The notes under the pieces are model-generated. The model worked only from the letters and a program-made list of their open reading frames with translations. It ran no database searches and had not been told where the DNA came from. Positions 9,150 through 17,625 of a DNA stretch of 42,759 nt are shown piece by piece. The position numbers and the translations under genes are program-made. Source of the stretch: Candidatus Gastranaerophilales bacterium (lineage in GTDB: Bacteria; Cyanobacteriota; Vampirovibrionia; Gastranaerophilales; Gastranaerophilaceae); NCBI GenBank assembly GCA_944326425.1, contig CALVDX010000017.1, forward strand, positions 1 to 42,759, written 5' to 3'. Position 1 is the first letter of the stretch. Each line of letters opens with the position of its first letter.

Positions 9150-10661
9150 ATGGCTGTAATAAATCCGGATGAAATAAGCTCAATAATAAAAGAGAATATT
9201 AAAAACTATGAAACCAGAACAGAAATTTCAAACATAGGCAGCGTATTAGAGGTTGGTGACGGTATTGCCCGTGTTTATGGTTTAAGAAATGTTATGTCTA
9301 ACGAACTTGTAGAGTTTGAGGACGGCAGAGGAACAATCGGTATTACTTTAAACCTTGAAGAAGATAATGTCGGTGTTGTAATCCTTGGGGAATATACTCA
9401 TATCAAAGAAGGTATGACAGTTAAGACGACAGGAAAGATTTCGTCTGTTCCTGTAGGCCCCGAGTTAATCGGCAGAATAGTTAACCCTAACGGTGTACCT
9501 ATTGACGGTAAAGGGGATTTGCATACATCAAAAATAAGACCGATTGAACGTGTTGCGCCAGGTATTGTTGATAGAAAATCGGTATTCCAACCGCTTCAAA
9601 CAGGTTTAACTGCAATCGATGCCCTTACTCCTATCGGTAGAGGACAGCGTGAGTTGATTATTGGGGACAGACAAACCGGTAAAACTGCGATTGCGCTTGA
9701 TACAATTCTAAATCAAAAAGGTCAGGATGTAATTTGTATTTATGTTGCAATCGGTCAAAAAGCTTCAACAGTTGCACAGCTTGCAAAAACTCTTGAAACT
9801 CACGGGGCTATGGAGTATTCAATTATTGTATCGGCTACTGCTGATGAGTCTGCTCCGTTACAATATATTGCTCCGTTTGCAGGGGTTACAATGGCAGAAG
9901 AATTTATGGAACAAGGAAAGCACGTTCTTATCATATATGATGACCTGACAAAACACGCTCAGGCATACCGTGCAATGAGTTTGCTTCTTAAGAGACCACC
10001 GGGGCGTGAAGCTTATCCGGGTGATGTATTCTATCTTCACTCAAGACTTTTAGAACGCGCGGTTAAACTTAACGATGAATTGGGTGGCGGCAGCATTACG
10101 GCTTTGCCTATTATTGAAACCCAGGCCGGCGATGTTTCCGCTTATATTCCGACTAACGTAATTTCAATTACAGACGGTCAAATATTCCTTGAATCGGCTC
10201 TGTTTAACTCGGGTGTAAGACCGGCTATTAACGCAGGTATTTCAGTATCCCGTGTTGGCGGTGCTGCGCAAACAAAAGGTATTAAACAGGTTGCAGGTAA
10301 GTTAAGACTTGACCTTGCACAGTTTAGAGAATTGGAAGCTTTTGCTCAATTTGCATCAGATTTGGATGCTGCTACAAAGAACCAGCTATTAAGAGGACAA
10401 AAACTTACGGAAGTTCTTAAACAGCCGCAGTATAAGCCGCTTTCTGTTGCAAAACAGGTAAGTATTCTTTTTGCAGCAAACGAAGGATTTTTGGATGATG
10501 TAGATAATAAAGAAATACAAAAATTTAAGGATTCCTGGTTTGAATATTTTGAAGCGAATATGCCTGAATTACGTGACAGATTAGACGGCGGCAGCGCGCT
10601 TTCAGATGAGGATAAAGAAGAACTCAGGAAAACGCTGGTTAACTTTAAGGCAACGTTATAA
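9150..10661 (+). CDS. atpA: F-type ATP synthase subunit alpha
   Basis: Alpha forms, with beta, the F1 hexamer and carries the non-catalytic nucleotide sites. It is 503 residues, full length, with the P-loop GDRQTGKT at 172-179 and strong family identity throughout, such as the [18 protein letters not shown] stretch. The start follows AAAGGGGAGACT. The partner subunit beta is not encoded in this window, as expected if atpD-atpC form a separate locus, the cyanobacterial arrangement. Confidence 0.98.
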   Translation: MAVINPDEISSIIKENIKNYETRTEISNIGSVLEVGDGIARVYGLRNVMSNELVEFEDGRGTIGITLNLEEDNVGVVILGEYTHIKEGMTVKTTGKISSVPVGPELIGRIVNPNGVPIDGKGDLHTSKIRPIERVAPGIVDRKSVFQPLQTGLTAIDALTPIGRGQRELIIGDRQTGKTAIALDTILNQKGQDVICIYVAIGQKASTVAQLAKTLETHGAMEYSIIVSATADESAPLQYIAPFAGVTMAEEFMEQGKHVLIIYDDLTKHAQAYRAMSLLLKRPPGREAYPGDVFYLHSRLLERAVKLNDELGGGSITALPIIETQAGDVSAYIPTNVISITDGQIFLESALFNSGVRPAINAGISVSRVGGAAQTKGIKQVAGKLRLDLAQFRELEAFAQFASDLDAATKNQLLRGQKLTEVLKQPQYKPLSVAKQVSILFAANEGFLDDVDNKEIQKFKDSWFEYFEANMPELRDRLDGGSALSDEDKEELRKTLVNFKATL

Positions 10662-10675
10662 GTTAGGATAGAATA

Positions 10676-11587
10676 ATGCCAAATTTAAAAGATATCAAGA
10701 ATCGGATACAAAGCGTAGAAAATACGAAAAAAATAACTAAAGCTATGAAAATGGTTGCGGCTGCTAAAGTTAAACGGGCAGAGTCTACGGTTAAGTCAGC
10801 GCGTCCTTTTTCTGATGAGTTATTATCTTTGTTTAAAACGATGCTTTCTAAAGTAGATGTTACGGTATCAGATGGTATAACTCCTGAGCGTGCTATCGAT
10901 AACTATCAAGTGTTACTTACACCGAGAGAAATTAAAACAAAAGGTGTTTTGGTAATTACTTCAAATAAAGGGTTAGCCGGCGCATATAACGCAAACCTTA
11001 TAAGGGCAGTGCATAAAGAGATAGAAGATAACGAAGCTGCAGGCTTAAGTACAGTCTTATATGTAATAGGTATGAAAGGTTCGGCGGCATTTAGACATGC
11101 TAAAGGCACTGTAAAAGTAGCAAAGACTTATACATCGGTGGTGGATAATCCTTCTGCAGGTGCGGCTGATATGATAGCACAGGACATGGCTGAGGCTTAT
11201 GTTGCTGGTGAAATAGACGATATTAAAATTATTACAACACATTTTAATAATATGATGTCCTATTCTTTAACAGAGCAGCAACTTTTACCAGTAAATTTAG
11301 ATGAAGTAGAAGCTAAAGAAATTGATCCGTTGATGGAGTTTGAACCCTCGCCCAATCTTGTATTGCAGACAATAGTTCCGCTGTATATGTCTAATACAAT
11401 ATTCCAGGCGCTTTTAGAAGCAAGTGCAAGTGAGTTGGCATCAAGGATGACAGCGATGTCTGCGGCATCTAATAATGCAGAAGAAATGATTACTAATCTT
11501 ACTATTAATTATAACAAGGCCCGTCAGGCTGCAATTACTCAGGAACTTGTAGAAATTGTTTCAGGAGCAAATGCTGCAAAGGGGTAA
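10676..11587 (+). CDS. atpG: F-type ATP synthase subunit gamma
   Basis: Gamma is the central rotor shaft. The 303-residue protein has the expected terminal helices: KNRIQSVENTKKITKAMKMV at the start and YNKARQAAITQELVEIVSGA at the end. In photosynthetic cyanobacteria and chloroplasts gamma carries an insertion of roughly 30-40 residues in the second half. Here the sequence passes from LLPVNLDEVEAKE to EPSPNLVLQTIVPLY without it. The operon ends here with a strong terminator, so no beta or epsilon gene follows. Confidence 0.97.
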   Translation: MPNLKDIKNRIQSVENTKKITKAMKMVAAAKVKRAESTVKSARPFSDELLSLFKTMLSKVDVTVSDGITPERAIDNYQVLLTPREIKTKGVLVITSNKGLAGAYNANLIRAVHKEIEDNEAAGLSTVLYVIGMKGSAAFRHAKGTVKVAKTYTSVVDNPSAGAADMIAQDMAEAYVAGEIDDIKIITTHFNNMMSYSLTEQQLLPVNLDEVEAKEIDPLMEFEPSPNLVLQTIVPLYMSNTIFQALLEASASELASRMTAMSAASNNAEEMITNLTINYNKARQAAITQELVEIVSGANAAKG

Positions 11588-11610
11588 TTGGTTAATTGGT
11601 TTCTAATATT

Positions 11611-11640
11611 AAAGGGGCAGTTTGAGACTGCCCCTTTTTA
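11611..11640 (+). terminator. Terminator of the atp operon
   Basis: AAAGGGGCAGT (11611-11621) pairs with ACTGCCCCTTT around loop TTGAG, followed by a T-rich tail. It lies about 25 bases after the atpG stop. Confidence 0.9.
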
Positions 11641-11703
11641 GTATATGACAACCAGAGGAATGTTTATTTCCTTTTTGATTGCCATTTATTTTATTACACA
11701 TTG

Positions 11704-12009
11704 CTAAGTAGCTTTTTTAGCACCTGTTAGGCAATATGTTGCAAGTGCAGAAAACAATCCTACAATAATATAACCCGTTTTCTTTCCTTCGCTCATGTCA
11801 CCGGCTTTTATTACGGTTGTTTGATTTGCCGGAGCTTTTTCATAAACATCGTTTGCTGCGTTGTTTGTTGCCGGAATGAGTGTCATAAGCGGAACAATAG
11901 CTGCGTAAGCTAAGTTGAGCGGGCTTTTCATACCGTTTTTAGCGGGTTTTAACTTTAATCCTCCGGTGAAATTTGATTGATTGTTGTTAGTTATTGCAGA
12001 TACTTTCAT
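11704..12009 (-). CDS. Small membrane protein, MKV-AI family (hypothetical)
   Basis: I do not recognise this 101-residue protein. It begins MKVSAITNNNQSNFTGG, a polar Asn-rich leader ending in NFTGG, then has a hydrophobic segment (about 33-52, LNLAYAAIVPLMTLIPA), a polar middle, and a second hydrophobic segment (about 79-95). It is a paralogue of the gene upstream: both start MK(V/I)-x-AI, both have NLAY(A/S)AI opening the first membrane segment and a second one near the C-terminus. The gap between them is 18 bases and each has a ribosome binding site (AAAGG here), so they form an operon. A membrane role is inferred from hydropathy only. Confidence 0.75.
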   Translation of the reverse strand: MKVSAITNNNQSNFTGGLKLKPAKNGMKSPLNLAYAAIVPLMTLIPATNNAANDVYEKAPANQTTVIKAGDMSEGKKTGYIIVGLFSALATYCLTGAKKAT

Positions 12010-12027
12010 GATTTTTTAACCTTTCTT

Positions 12028-12405
12028 TTAACCTTCTTTAATAGCATTAGTAACAGTTCTTGCAGCACCTCCTATAAAAGCACCTGCAAAAATTGCGATT
12101 AGATAATCCTTAAAGGTCATTTCATCTGCTTTTTTTTCAGGATGATATTCATTTTGGATTCGTTCAGCGTTTTCCCTTGTTCTTCTTTGTAATTCTTCCA
12201 GCAGATCACTGTCATATCCGGCTTTTTGGCTAAGTTCTGTTTTTGGTGTTTGTTTTTCTTTGTTTGACGGAATGAAAGCATCCGCTGCTGTTAATAGCGA
12301 AGTTGCAAAAATAGCAGAATATGCTAAATTAGCGAACTTTCCCGGCTTTACTACGTTTCCTTTTGAATTAACAGGATTAGCCGCATTAATTGCTTGTATT
12401 TTCAT
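12028..12405 (-). CDS. Small membrane protein, MKI-AI family (hypothetical)
   Basis: This 125-residue protein starts MKIQAINAANPVNSKG and carries a hydrophobic segment at about 27-44 (ANLAYSAIFATSLLTAADAF), a charged central helix rich in Glu, Arg and Lys (about 60-100), and a C-terminal hydrophobic segment (about 103-120, with small residues GAFIGGAA). GAGGG lies 7 bases before the ATG, and a well-formed promoter lies at 12455-12483. It shares its N-terminal plan with the next gene downstream. The function is unknown. Confidence 0.75.
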   Translation of the reverse strand: MKIQAINAANPVNSKGNVVKPGKFANLAYSAIFATSLLTAADAFIPSNKEKQTPKTELSQKAGYDSDLLEELQRRTRENAERIQNEYHPEKKADEMTFKDYLIAIFAGAFIGGAARTVTNAIKEG

Positions 12406-12454
12406 AATTTTAACCCTCGAATATTTGAACCATTTATACTTATAATTCTATATA

Positions 12455-12483
12455 ATTATATATATAGTTCAAGGCTTTGTAAA
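12455..12483 (-). promoter_or_regulatory. Promoter of the small membrane protein pair
   Basis: On the minus strand TTTACA (12483-12478) and TATAAT (12460-12455) are spaced by exactly 17 bases, about 50 bases before the first start codon. Confidence 0.7.
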
Positions 12484-12668
12484 GATATATTGCAAAGAAA
12501 TAGAGAAAATAGAGGATATTATGTCACAGTTACTGTTAAGAGTTGTTATAAAAACTGATACGAATAATTAATATATGACGGGTAATATTGTTTGAAATGT
12601 ATTTTTAGAACATATAATTGTAACGAAACCTTAACAAATTTTTCAATGTAACAAAATGTAAAGATGAA

Positions 12669-12697
12669 TTTACATGGGTCTGAAACCTTGATATAAT
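12669..12697 (+). promoter_or_regulatory. Promoter immediately before the ATATG repeat
   Basis: TTTACA (12669-12674) and a perfect TATAAT (12692-12697) are separated by 17 bases. The expected start of transcription, about 12704, is the first unit of the pentanucleotide tract. Confidence 0.75.
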
Positions 12698-12702
12698 CCC
12701 TT

Positions 12703-12769
12703 ATATGATATGATATGATATGATATGATATGATATGATATGATATGATATGATATGATATGATATGAT
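12703..12769 (+). repeat. Pentanucleotide tandem repeat (ATATG)13.4
   Basis: The unit ATATG repeats without a mismatch for 67 bases, then passes into GGATG-like units (to about 12785). It is not coding: every frame meets TGA within 15 bases. It starts about 6 bases after a consensus -10 box and ends about 95 bases before the start codon of the downstream gene. Confidence 0.95.
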
Positions 12770-12863
12770 GGGATGGGATGGGGCGGTCTAAAGTTTTGAA
12801 AGAAGATGTCGTTATACATACAGTACGTACAGTGTGACTTATTAAAAAAGAAAGGTAAAAGTT

Positions 12864-13832
12864 ATGACGACAAAATTAAATCAAATTTTTGCTAATCTTA
12901 AGGCTGCAATAATGGATGTAAAGAAAACAGAAGGAGATGCAAATAAAATTGACAGCCTTAAAGAGGTTAGCAAAATAGGAGAACTTTTGGCTAATGCAGA
13001 GATTGAGATAGGCGATGTATTAGAAAAAGAACAAACAAATTTAAGAAAACAAGCAGACAGTTTATCGCATTCTCAATATACAAATAAGGAAAGCGAGCTG
13101 CGTGAAATGCAGCAAACAGCGTATTCTAAAATTGAAGAGGTACGGTTTGCTCTCGATTCCGAAAAAGAAACATTGGCGGCTGCTTTGCCCAAGTATCAGT
13201 ATTATGATGATGCAGACGGACAGGTTAAAAATATAAAAAACCTGCATAGTGTGCGTCCTGACGGCGGATATGAGGTTAGGGGCACAAATAATGCAGATGG
13301 CTCATATACAACTAAAGTGTATAATGCTAAGGGACAGGAATACGGTATGAAGTTGTATAATAAAGATGGAGAGCCTACTGATATGAAAAAAGCTGCCGAA
13401 TATTTTGGGTTGAAGTCCGATGGCTTTTTTAATCGTTTGGGAGCGATATTATTTGATATTATACCGATGACTGATCACGATTCAGCCAGTATTTTAGCAG
13501 AATTGGGTGAAAATGAATATGTTCGCAATCGGGATGTTTATCGTTGGAATGCAGAGTCTGCTCAATTTGATAAAGTGCGTAGCTATCCTTCAAGGCATGA
13601 TTGGGGATATTGGGAGGTAAATATGGATATAGATATAGGTCCGGACGAAAACCCTTTTACCCTTGATGAAGCGGTAGACAATTTAACCGGTGCTAAATCT
13701 TTGGAACAAATAGCTGATGATAAAAGACAAGCTGAACTTGATAGGCAACGGGCTGAACATGAGGCATGGCTGGCTCAATATAGGAAAGAACAAGAAGAGT
13801 TAAATAAAAAGAATGCAGAAAATTCGCCTTAA
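12864..13832 (+). CDS. Coiled-coil protein of unknown function
   Basis: I do not recognise this 322-residue protein. It has no signal peptide or clear membrane segment. Residues about 1-110 are helical and heptad-like, rich in Glu, Lys and Ala. Residues about 115-165 hold short strand-turn units with Gly/Asp/Asn (EVRGTNNADGSYTTKVYN, then AKGQEYGMKLYNKDGEP), reminiscent of MORN/YwqK-like turns. A middle region has several Trp and Tyr, and a charged C-terminal helix (about 280-322) is rich in Glu, Gln and Arg. The start follows AAAGAAAGGTAAAAG. It stands alone between a repeat-bearing promoter region and its own terminator, so it is a single-gene transcript. Expression could vary with repeat length (inference). 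Confidence 0.8.
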   Translation: MTTKLNQIFANLKAAIMDVKKTEGDANKIDSLKEVSKIGELLANAEIEIGDVLEKEQTNLRKQADSLSHSQYTNKESELREMQQTAYSKIEEVRFALDSEKETLAAALPKYQYYDDADGQVKNIKNLHSVRPDGGYEVRGTNNADGSYTTKVYNAKGQEYGMKLYNKDGEPTDMKKAAEYFGLKSDGFFNRLGAILFDIIPMTDHDSASILAELGENEYVRNRDVYRWNAESAQFDKVRSYPSRHDWGYWEVNMDIDIGPDENPFTLDEAVDNLTGAKSLEQIADDKRQAELDRQRAEHEAWLAQYRKEQEELNKKNAENSP

Positions 13833-13864
13833 ACTACTCTAACCGGAAGCAATCTGAGAAAATT

Positions 13865-13900
13865 ACAAGACTTGTCAAAACATGCAAGTCTTGTTTTATT
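13865..13900 (+). terminator. Terminator after the coiled-coil gene
   Basis: ACAAGACTTG (13865-13874) pairs perfectly with CAAGTCTTGT (13885-13894) across a 10-base loop and is followed by TTTATT. It separates this gene from the ribosomal cluster. Confidence 0.8.
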
Positions 13901-13971
13901 GAAAAAAGTTTTTTGAAACGGATGTTTTTTAAAGAAATATTACAAATTATAAAACAAGTTAAAATGTACAG

Positions 13972-14000
13972 TTGACATGGTTTTTTGTTTATATTACGAT
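13972..14000 (+). promoter_or_regulatory. Promoter of the ribosomal protein cluster
   Basis: A perfect TTGACA (13972-13977) is followed after 17 bases by TACGAT. The predicted leader of about 100 bases before rpsJ contains GTTCGGGTGAAAGCCCTGA, which can form a small hairpin. Confidence 0.65.
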
Positions 14001-14108
14001 ACCTAGTGCTATAGTATTAAACCGAAATATAATATTTTTATAGCAGTCTGGTTCGGGTGAAAGCCCTGATTAGATTAGTGTTACAAAGTCAGTGAAAAGG
14101 ATTAAAAA

Positions 14109-14432
14109 ATGGCAAGTCAAGAACAAGGACAAAAAATCAGAGTTTGCTTACGTTCTTACGAACATAAATTAGTAGATATTTCTGCTGAAAAAATCGTAGA
14201 AGCAGCAAAGAGAACAGATGCAAAAGTTGCCGGTCCGATTCCTTTACCGACAAAACGTCGTATATATTGTGTATTACGTTCACCGCACGTTGATAAGAAA
14301 TCAAGAGAACATTTCGAAATCAGAACGCACAAACGTATTATCGATATTTACGATTCAACACAGCAAACAATGGCTGAGTTGAGCAAGATGGATTTACCGG
14401 CAGGCGTCGGCGTAGAAATGAAAGTTTTATAA
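14109..14432 (+). CDS. rpsJ: 30S ribosomal protein S10
   Basis: S10 binds the 3' domain of 16S rRNA in the head of the small subunit and also acts in transcription antitermination with NusB. The 107-residue protein has the family core, including [22 protein letters not shown] and the [11 protein letters not shown] close. It opens the S10-type cluster. No fusA or tuf gene lies upstream, so here S10 is separate from the str genes. RBS AAAAGGATT. Confidence 0.97.
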   Translation: MASQEQGQKIRVCLRSYEHKLVDISAEKIVEAAKRTDAKVAGPIPLPTKRRIYCVLRSPHVDKKSREHFEIRTHKRIIDIYDSTQQTMAELSKMDLPAGVGVEMKVL

Positions 14433-14454
14433 TATACAAAAGTATATTGTAATT

Positions 14455-14485
14455 TTGAAAATTTAATAAGCATTATGCATATAAT
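14455..14485 (+). promoter_or_regulatory. Possible internal promoter before rplC
   Basis: TTGAAA (14455-14460) and a perfect TATAAT (14480-14485) are spaced by 19 bases, longer than optimal. They lie 130 bases before the L3 start. Confidence 0.45.
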
Positions 14486-14486
14486 G

Positions 14487-14611
14487 TGAACTACAACGTC
14501 CCTCGCGGCGGAAGGTTAAATCCCTTAAGGTAAAAGGTTATCAAAAAGGTAGCAATCGCAAGATGTAAAGGTATATTTGTACCCCGTGTACGATATGCCG
14601 GAAAGGATAAA
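14487..14611 (+). promoter_or_regulatory. rplC leader with hairpin next to the ribosome binding site
   Basis: The L3 leader contains a predicted hairpin at 14570-14599: GGTATAT pairs with ATATGCC, and an inner GTAC pairs with GTAC around CCCGT. It ends directly before the GGAAAGGA ribosome binding site. Such placement suits translational autoregulation, but the regulator cannot be read from the sequence. Confidence 0.4.
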
Positions 14612-15247
14612 ATGACACTAGGTGTAATAGGAAAGAAATTAGGTATGACCCAAATCTTTAACGAAGAAGGTTTGGCAATTCCGGTTACTGTAATTAAAGT
14701 TGACAAGACTGTTGTTACTCAGGTTAAGACAGTTGAAAAAGACGGTTACAGTGCTATTCAGGTTGGTACTGTTCCTGCAAAAGAAAAACATTTAACTAAA
14801 GCAGAAATCGGTCATTTTAAAAAGAACGGTCTGGATAACTACAGACATTTACAAGAATTCAGAGTAGAAAATTCTGAAGATTATAAAGTTGGTCAGGAAA
14901 TCGATTTATCAGTACTTGATAATATTCAAAAAGTTGATGTTACAGGTACATCAATCGGTAAAGGTTTCCAGGGTACGGTAAAAAGATGGAACTTCTCAAG
15001 AGGACCTATGGCTCACGGGTCTAAGAACCACAGAGAACCGGGTTCTATCGGCGCAGGCACCACTCCGAGCCGCGTTATCAAAGGTAAGAGAATGGCAGGT
15101 AATATGGGCAACGAAAGAGTTACTATTACCAAGTTAAAACTCGTTAAAGTTGACAACGAAAACGGTTTGGTATTAATCAAGGGTTCCGTACCGGGATGTG
15201 AAGGCAGATTGGTTACAATCGTTCCTTCAAGAACAAAATGGAACTAG
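14612..15247 (+). CDS. rplC: 50S ribosomal protein L3
   Basis: L3 is one of the first proteins to bind 23S rRNA and reaches toward the peptidyl transferase centre. The 211-residue protein matches from GVIGKKLGMTQIF at the start through the central loop GSIGAGTTPSRVIKGKRMAG. The glutamine that PrmB methylates in enterobacteria (GSIGQ) is Ala here. A long 179-base spacer with a candidate promoter and hairpin precedes it. Confidence 0.97.
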   Translation: MTLGVIGKKLGMTQIFNEEGLAIPVTVIKVDKTVVTQVKTVEKDGYSAIQVGTVPAKEKHLTKAEIGHFKKNGLDNYRHLQEFRVENSEDYKVGQEIDLSVLDNIQKVDVTGTSIGKGFQGTVKRWNFSRGPMAHGSKNHREPGSIGAGTTPSRVIKGKRMAGNMGNERVTITKLKLVKVDNENGLVLIKGSVPGCEGRLVTIVPSRTKWN

Positions 15248-15441
15248 GGGAGTAATCCTCAACCGGCGGGAATATCCGGATATAAAAACTTGTTAGGAAT
15301 AAGGGCCGGCAAAAAAAGTAAGGTCACATGGCTGACAAGGATAACAAAAAAAAGAATCCCGCACAAGACAGTAAAATACAAACTTGCCATATAAAGCAGC
15401 CGCAAGGTTCGCAAGAGGTAAGAAAGGATAAGGAAAATAAA
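15248..15441 (+). other. Long GC-richer spacer between rplC and rplD
   Basis: This 194-base spacer has repeated CCGGC/GCCGG words (around 15263-15275 and 15306-15311) able to pair. An ATG at 15328 opens the L4 frame and would add 38 Lys- and Gln-rich residues, but L4 homologues start at the internal Met. The spacer is therefore more likely a structured untranslated segment. Confidence 0.4.
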
Positions 15442-16068
15442 ATGTCAAAACAAATATTAAGTACAAAAGGTGAAAAATTAGGCGAAATTACTTTAAACGA
15501 AAAAGTTTTCGGTGTAGAGCCTAATCTTCATGTAATGCACTTGGCATTAAGAAGACAATTAAATAATGCAAGACAAGGATCAGCTTGTGCAAAAACAAGA
15601 GCAGAAGTTTCAGGCGGCGGTAAAAAACCCTGGAAACAAAAAGGAACAGGACGTGCAAGAGCAGGTTCATTACGTTCTCCATTGTTTGCAGGCGGCGGTG
15701 TAATCTTTGGGCCGAAACCGCGCAGCTATGCTTTTGATATGCCTAAAAAGGCAAGACAATCAGCGCTTAAATCCGCCCTGTCAGCAAGAGTTGATTCTAT
15801 GGTTGTTGTAAAGGACTTCTCATTAATTGAAGCTCCTAAAACTAAATTGATGGTTGAAGTTTTAAAATCATTAAATGTAGCAGGAAAAGTTCTCGTTATC
15901 GCAGATACTAAAGCTCCTGAAAATAAATATCTTGAGCTTTCTGCAAGAAACATTCCTTCAGTAAAAATGATTTTACCTTCAAATATTAATGTAAAAGACA
16001 TATTGGAAGCTGATTTTATTGTTATAACCGAATCAGCGGTAAATGAAATAACAGAAAGGCTGCAATAA
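15442..16068 (+). CDS. rplD: 50S ribosomal protein L4
   Basis: L4 binds domain I of 23S rRNA, with a loop lining the exit tunnel; in enterobacteria it also represses its own operon. The loop signature GGGKKPWKQKGTGRARAGS is present, followed by SPLFAGGGVIFGPKPR. I chose the ATG at 15442, which gives 208 residues (usual length about 205-210) and sits after AAAGGATAAGGA; the in-frame ATG at 15328 lacks support from family length. The stop overlaps the rplW start by one base (TAATG), so the two are coupled. Confidence 0.95.
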   Translation: MSKQILSTKGEKLGEITLNEKVFGVEPNLHVMHLALRRQLNNARQGSACAKTRAEVSGGGKKPWKQKGTGRARAGSLRSPLFAGGGVIFGPKPRSYAFDMPKKARQSALKSALSARVDSMVVVKDFSLIEAPKTKLMVEVLKSLNVAGKVLVIADTKAPENKYLELSARNIPSVKMILPSNINVKDILEADFIVITESAVNEITERLQ

Positions 16069-16376
16069 TGAGTAAGACTAGAACAAACACAGAAAAACTT
16101 TACGATATAATCAGAAAACCTGTTATTACGGAAAAATCAATGATGGCAACATCATTAGGCAAATATACTTTTGAAGTTAATATGAACGCTACAAAAGTTG
16201 AAATTGCTCAGGCAGTTGAACAGGCTTTTCCTGGAAGAAAAGTAAAGAAAGTGCACACGGTTTATATGCCGTCACACGCAAAAAGAATGGGTTACCACTA
16301 CGGCAGAACAGCGTCTTACAAAAAGGCAATTGTTACTGTTGAAGGTGATCCTATAGAAGAATTAACAGCAGTATAG
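16068..16376 (+). CDS. rplW: 50S ribosomal protein L23
   Basis: L23 sits at the tunnel exit, where it docks trigger factor and the signal recognition particle. The 102-residue protein has the usual PVITEKSMM start of the fold and the conserved basic loop after the third strand (HAKRMGYHYGR). It overlaps L4 by one base and is followed by a 72-base spacer before L2. Confidence 0.96.
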   Translation: MSKTRTNTEKLYDIIRKPVITEKSMMATSLGKYTFEVNMNATKVEIAQAVEQAFPGRKVKKVHTVYMPSHAKRMGYHYGRTASYKKAIVTVEGDPIEELTAV

Positions 16377-16448
16377 GCTGTTAAGAGTAAATGAGCGGTT
16401 CCGAACAGATGGTTCCGCATTAGCCAAATATAAAAGGAGAAAATAAAA

Positions 16449-17276
16449 ATGGCACTTAGAAAAATTAATCCGACATCTCCGGGACAAAGAGGTATGACAA
16501 AGAGTGATTATCAAGAAATCACTACACAAACTCCTGAAAAATCTTTATTAAAGCATATAAAGAAAACAGCCGGCAGAAACAATACCGGTAGAATTACATG
16601 TCGTCACAAAGGCGGCGGTGTAAAACAAGCATACCGTATTATCGACTTCAAACGTGAAAAGTTCGGCATTCCGGCAGTTGTTAAAACAATAGAATACGAT
16701 CCGTACAGAAACGTACGTATTTCACTGGTATTTTATGCTGATGGTGAAAAGAGATACATTCTTACTCCGGAAGGTTTAAATGTTGGTGATACAATTGTAA
16801 GCGGCCCCGATGCAGCTATTCAGACAGGTAACGCTTTACCGTTAGACCTAATCCCGTTAGGTTCAATAGTTCACAATATTGAATTAACACCGGGAAGAGG
16901 CGGTAAAATGGTTAGAAGCGCCGGTAATTTTGCACAGGTAATGGCAAAAGAAGGCAACTATGTAACCATTAAACTTCCTTCTTCAGAAATGAGAATGGTA
17001 AGAAAAGAATGTATGGCTACAATCGGTACCTTAGGCAATGCTGAGTTTAAGAATATTTCAATCGGTAAAGCCGGTCGCCATAGATATATGGGTGTAAGAC
17101 CAACAGTTCGTGGTGTAACGATGAACCCGTGCGATCACCCTCACGGTGGTGGTGAAGGTAAAACCGGTCCGGGCGGACATCCTAAGACTCCTTGGGGTAA
17201 ACCTGCTCTCGGTCAAAAGACCAGAAAAACTAATAAGGCTTCTGACAAGCTTATTGTAAGAAGACGTAAAAAATAA
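16449..17276 (+). CDS. rplB: 50S ribosomal protein L2
   Basis: L2 is needed for subunit joining and peptidyl transferase assembly. The 275-residue protein is full length, with the conserved [13 protein letters not shown] segment containing the key histidine, and a basic C-terminal tail. RBS AAAAGGAG. Confidence 0.98.
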   Translation: MALRKINPTSPGQRGMTKSDYQEITTQTPEKSLLKHIKKTAGRNNTGRITCRHKGGGVKQAYRIIDFKREKFGIPAVVKTIEYDPYRNVRISLVFYADGEKRYILTPEGLNVGDTIVSGPDAAIQTGNALPLDLIPLGSIVHNIELTPGRGGKMVRSAGNFAQVMAKEGNYVTIKLPSSEMRMVRKECMATIGTLGNAEFKNISIGKAGRHRYMGVRPTVRGVTMNPCDHPHGGGEGKTGPGGHPKTPWGKPALGQKTRKTNKASDKLIVRRRKK

Positions 17277-17306
17277 CAAGTAATCAATTAGATAAAGGAG
17301 AAATTA

Positions 17307-17588
17307 ATGGCACGTTCATTAAAAAAAGGACCATACGTACATGAGTCACTTCAAAAGAAGATAGACAAGATGAATGAAAACAACGAAAAGAAAGTTGTTA
17401 AAACTTGGTCACGGGCGTCTATGATAGTACCTGATATGCTGGGACATACAATTGCCGTACATAACGGAAAATCGCATGTTCCTGTGTATGTAACAGAACA
17501 AATGATAGGCCACAAATTAGGTGAATTTGCACCGACCAGAATGTACAGAGGTCATGCAGGCTCAGATAAAACTGCAAAAAGAAAATAG
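17307..17588 (+). CDS. rpsS: 30S ribosomal protein S19
   Basis: S19 lies in the head of the small subunit with S13 and contacts 16S rRNA. The 93-residue protein has the usual [11 protein letters not shown] start and the [23 protein letters not shown] core. RBS AAAGGAG. Confidence 0.97.
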   Translation: MARSLKKGPYVHESLQKKIDKMNENNEKKVVKTWSRASMIVPDMLGHTIAVHNGKSHVPVYVTEQMIGHKLGEFAPTRMYRGHAGSDKTAKRK

Positions 17589-17625
17589 TAGCAGGCAAGG
17601 CTAGAAAAATAAAGGAAACGAAAAA

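Larger units (their letters stand above)
12406..12863. other. Intergenic region with divergent promoters and a repeat tract
   Basis: This 458-base gap separates the small minus-strand operon from the plus-strand coiled-coil gene. It holds a minus promoter (12455-12483), a plus promoter (12669-12697), the ATATG repeat tract (12703-12769) and its G-rich end (to about 12785), and the 8-base palindrome GTACGTAC at 12823-12830. No coding frame is evident. Confidence 0.7.

Noticed and set aside
12796-12818. Second promoter nearer the coiled-coil gene (TTGAAA...TATACA)
   Set aside because: The spacer is only 11 bases, too short for a sigma-70-type promoter.
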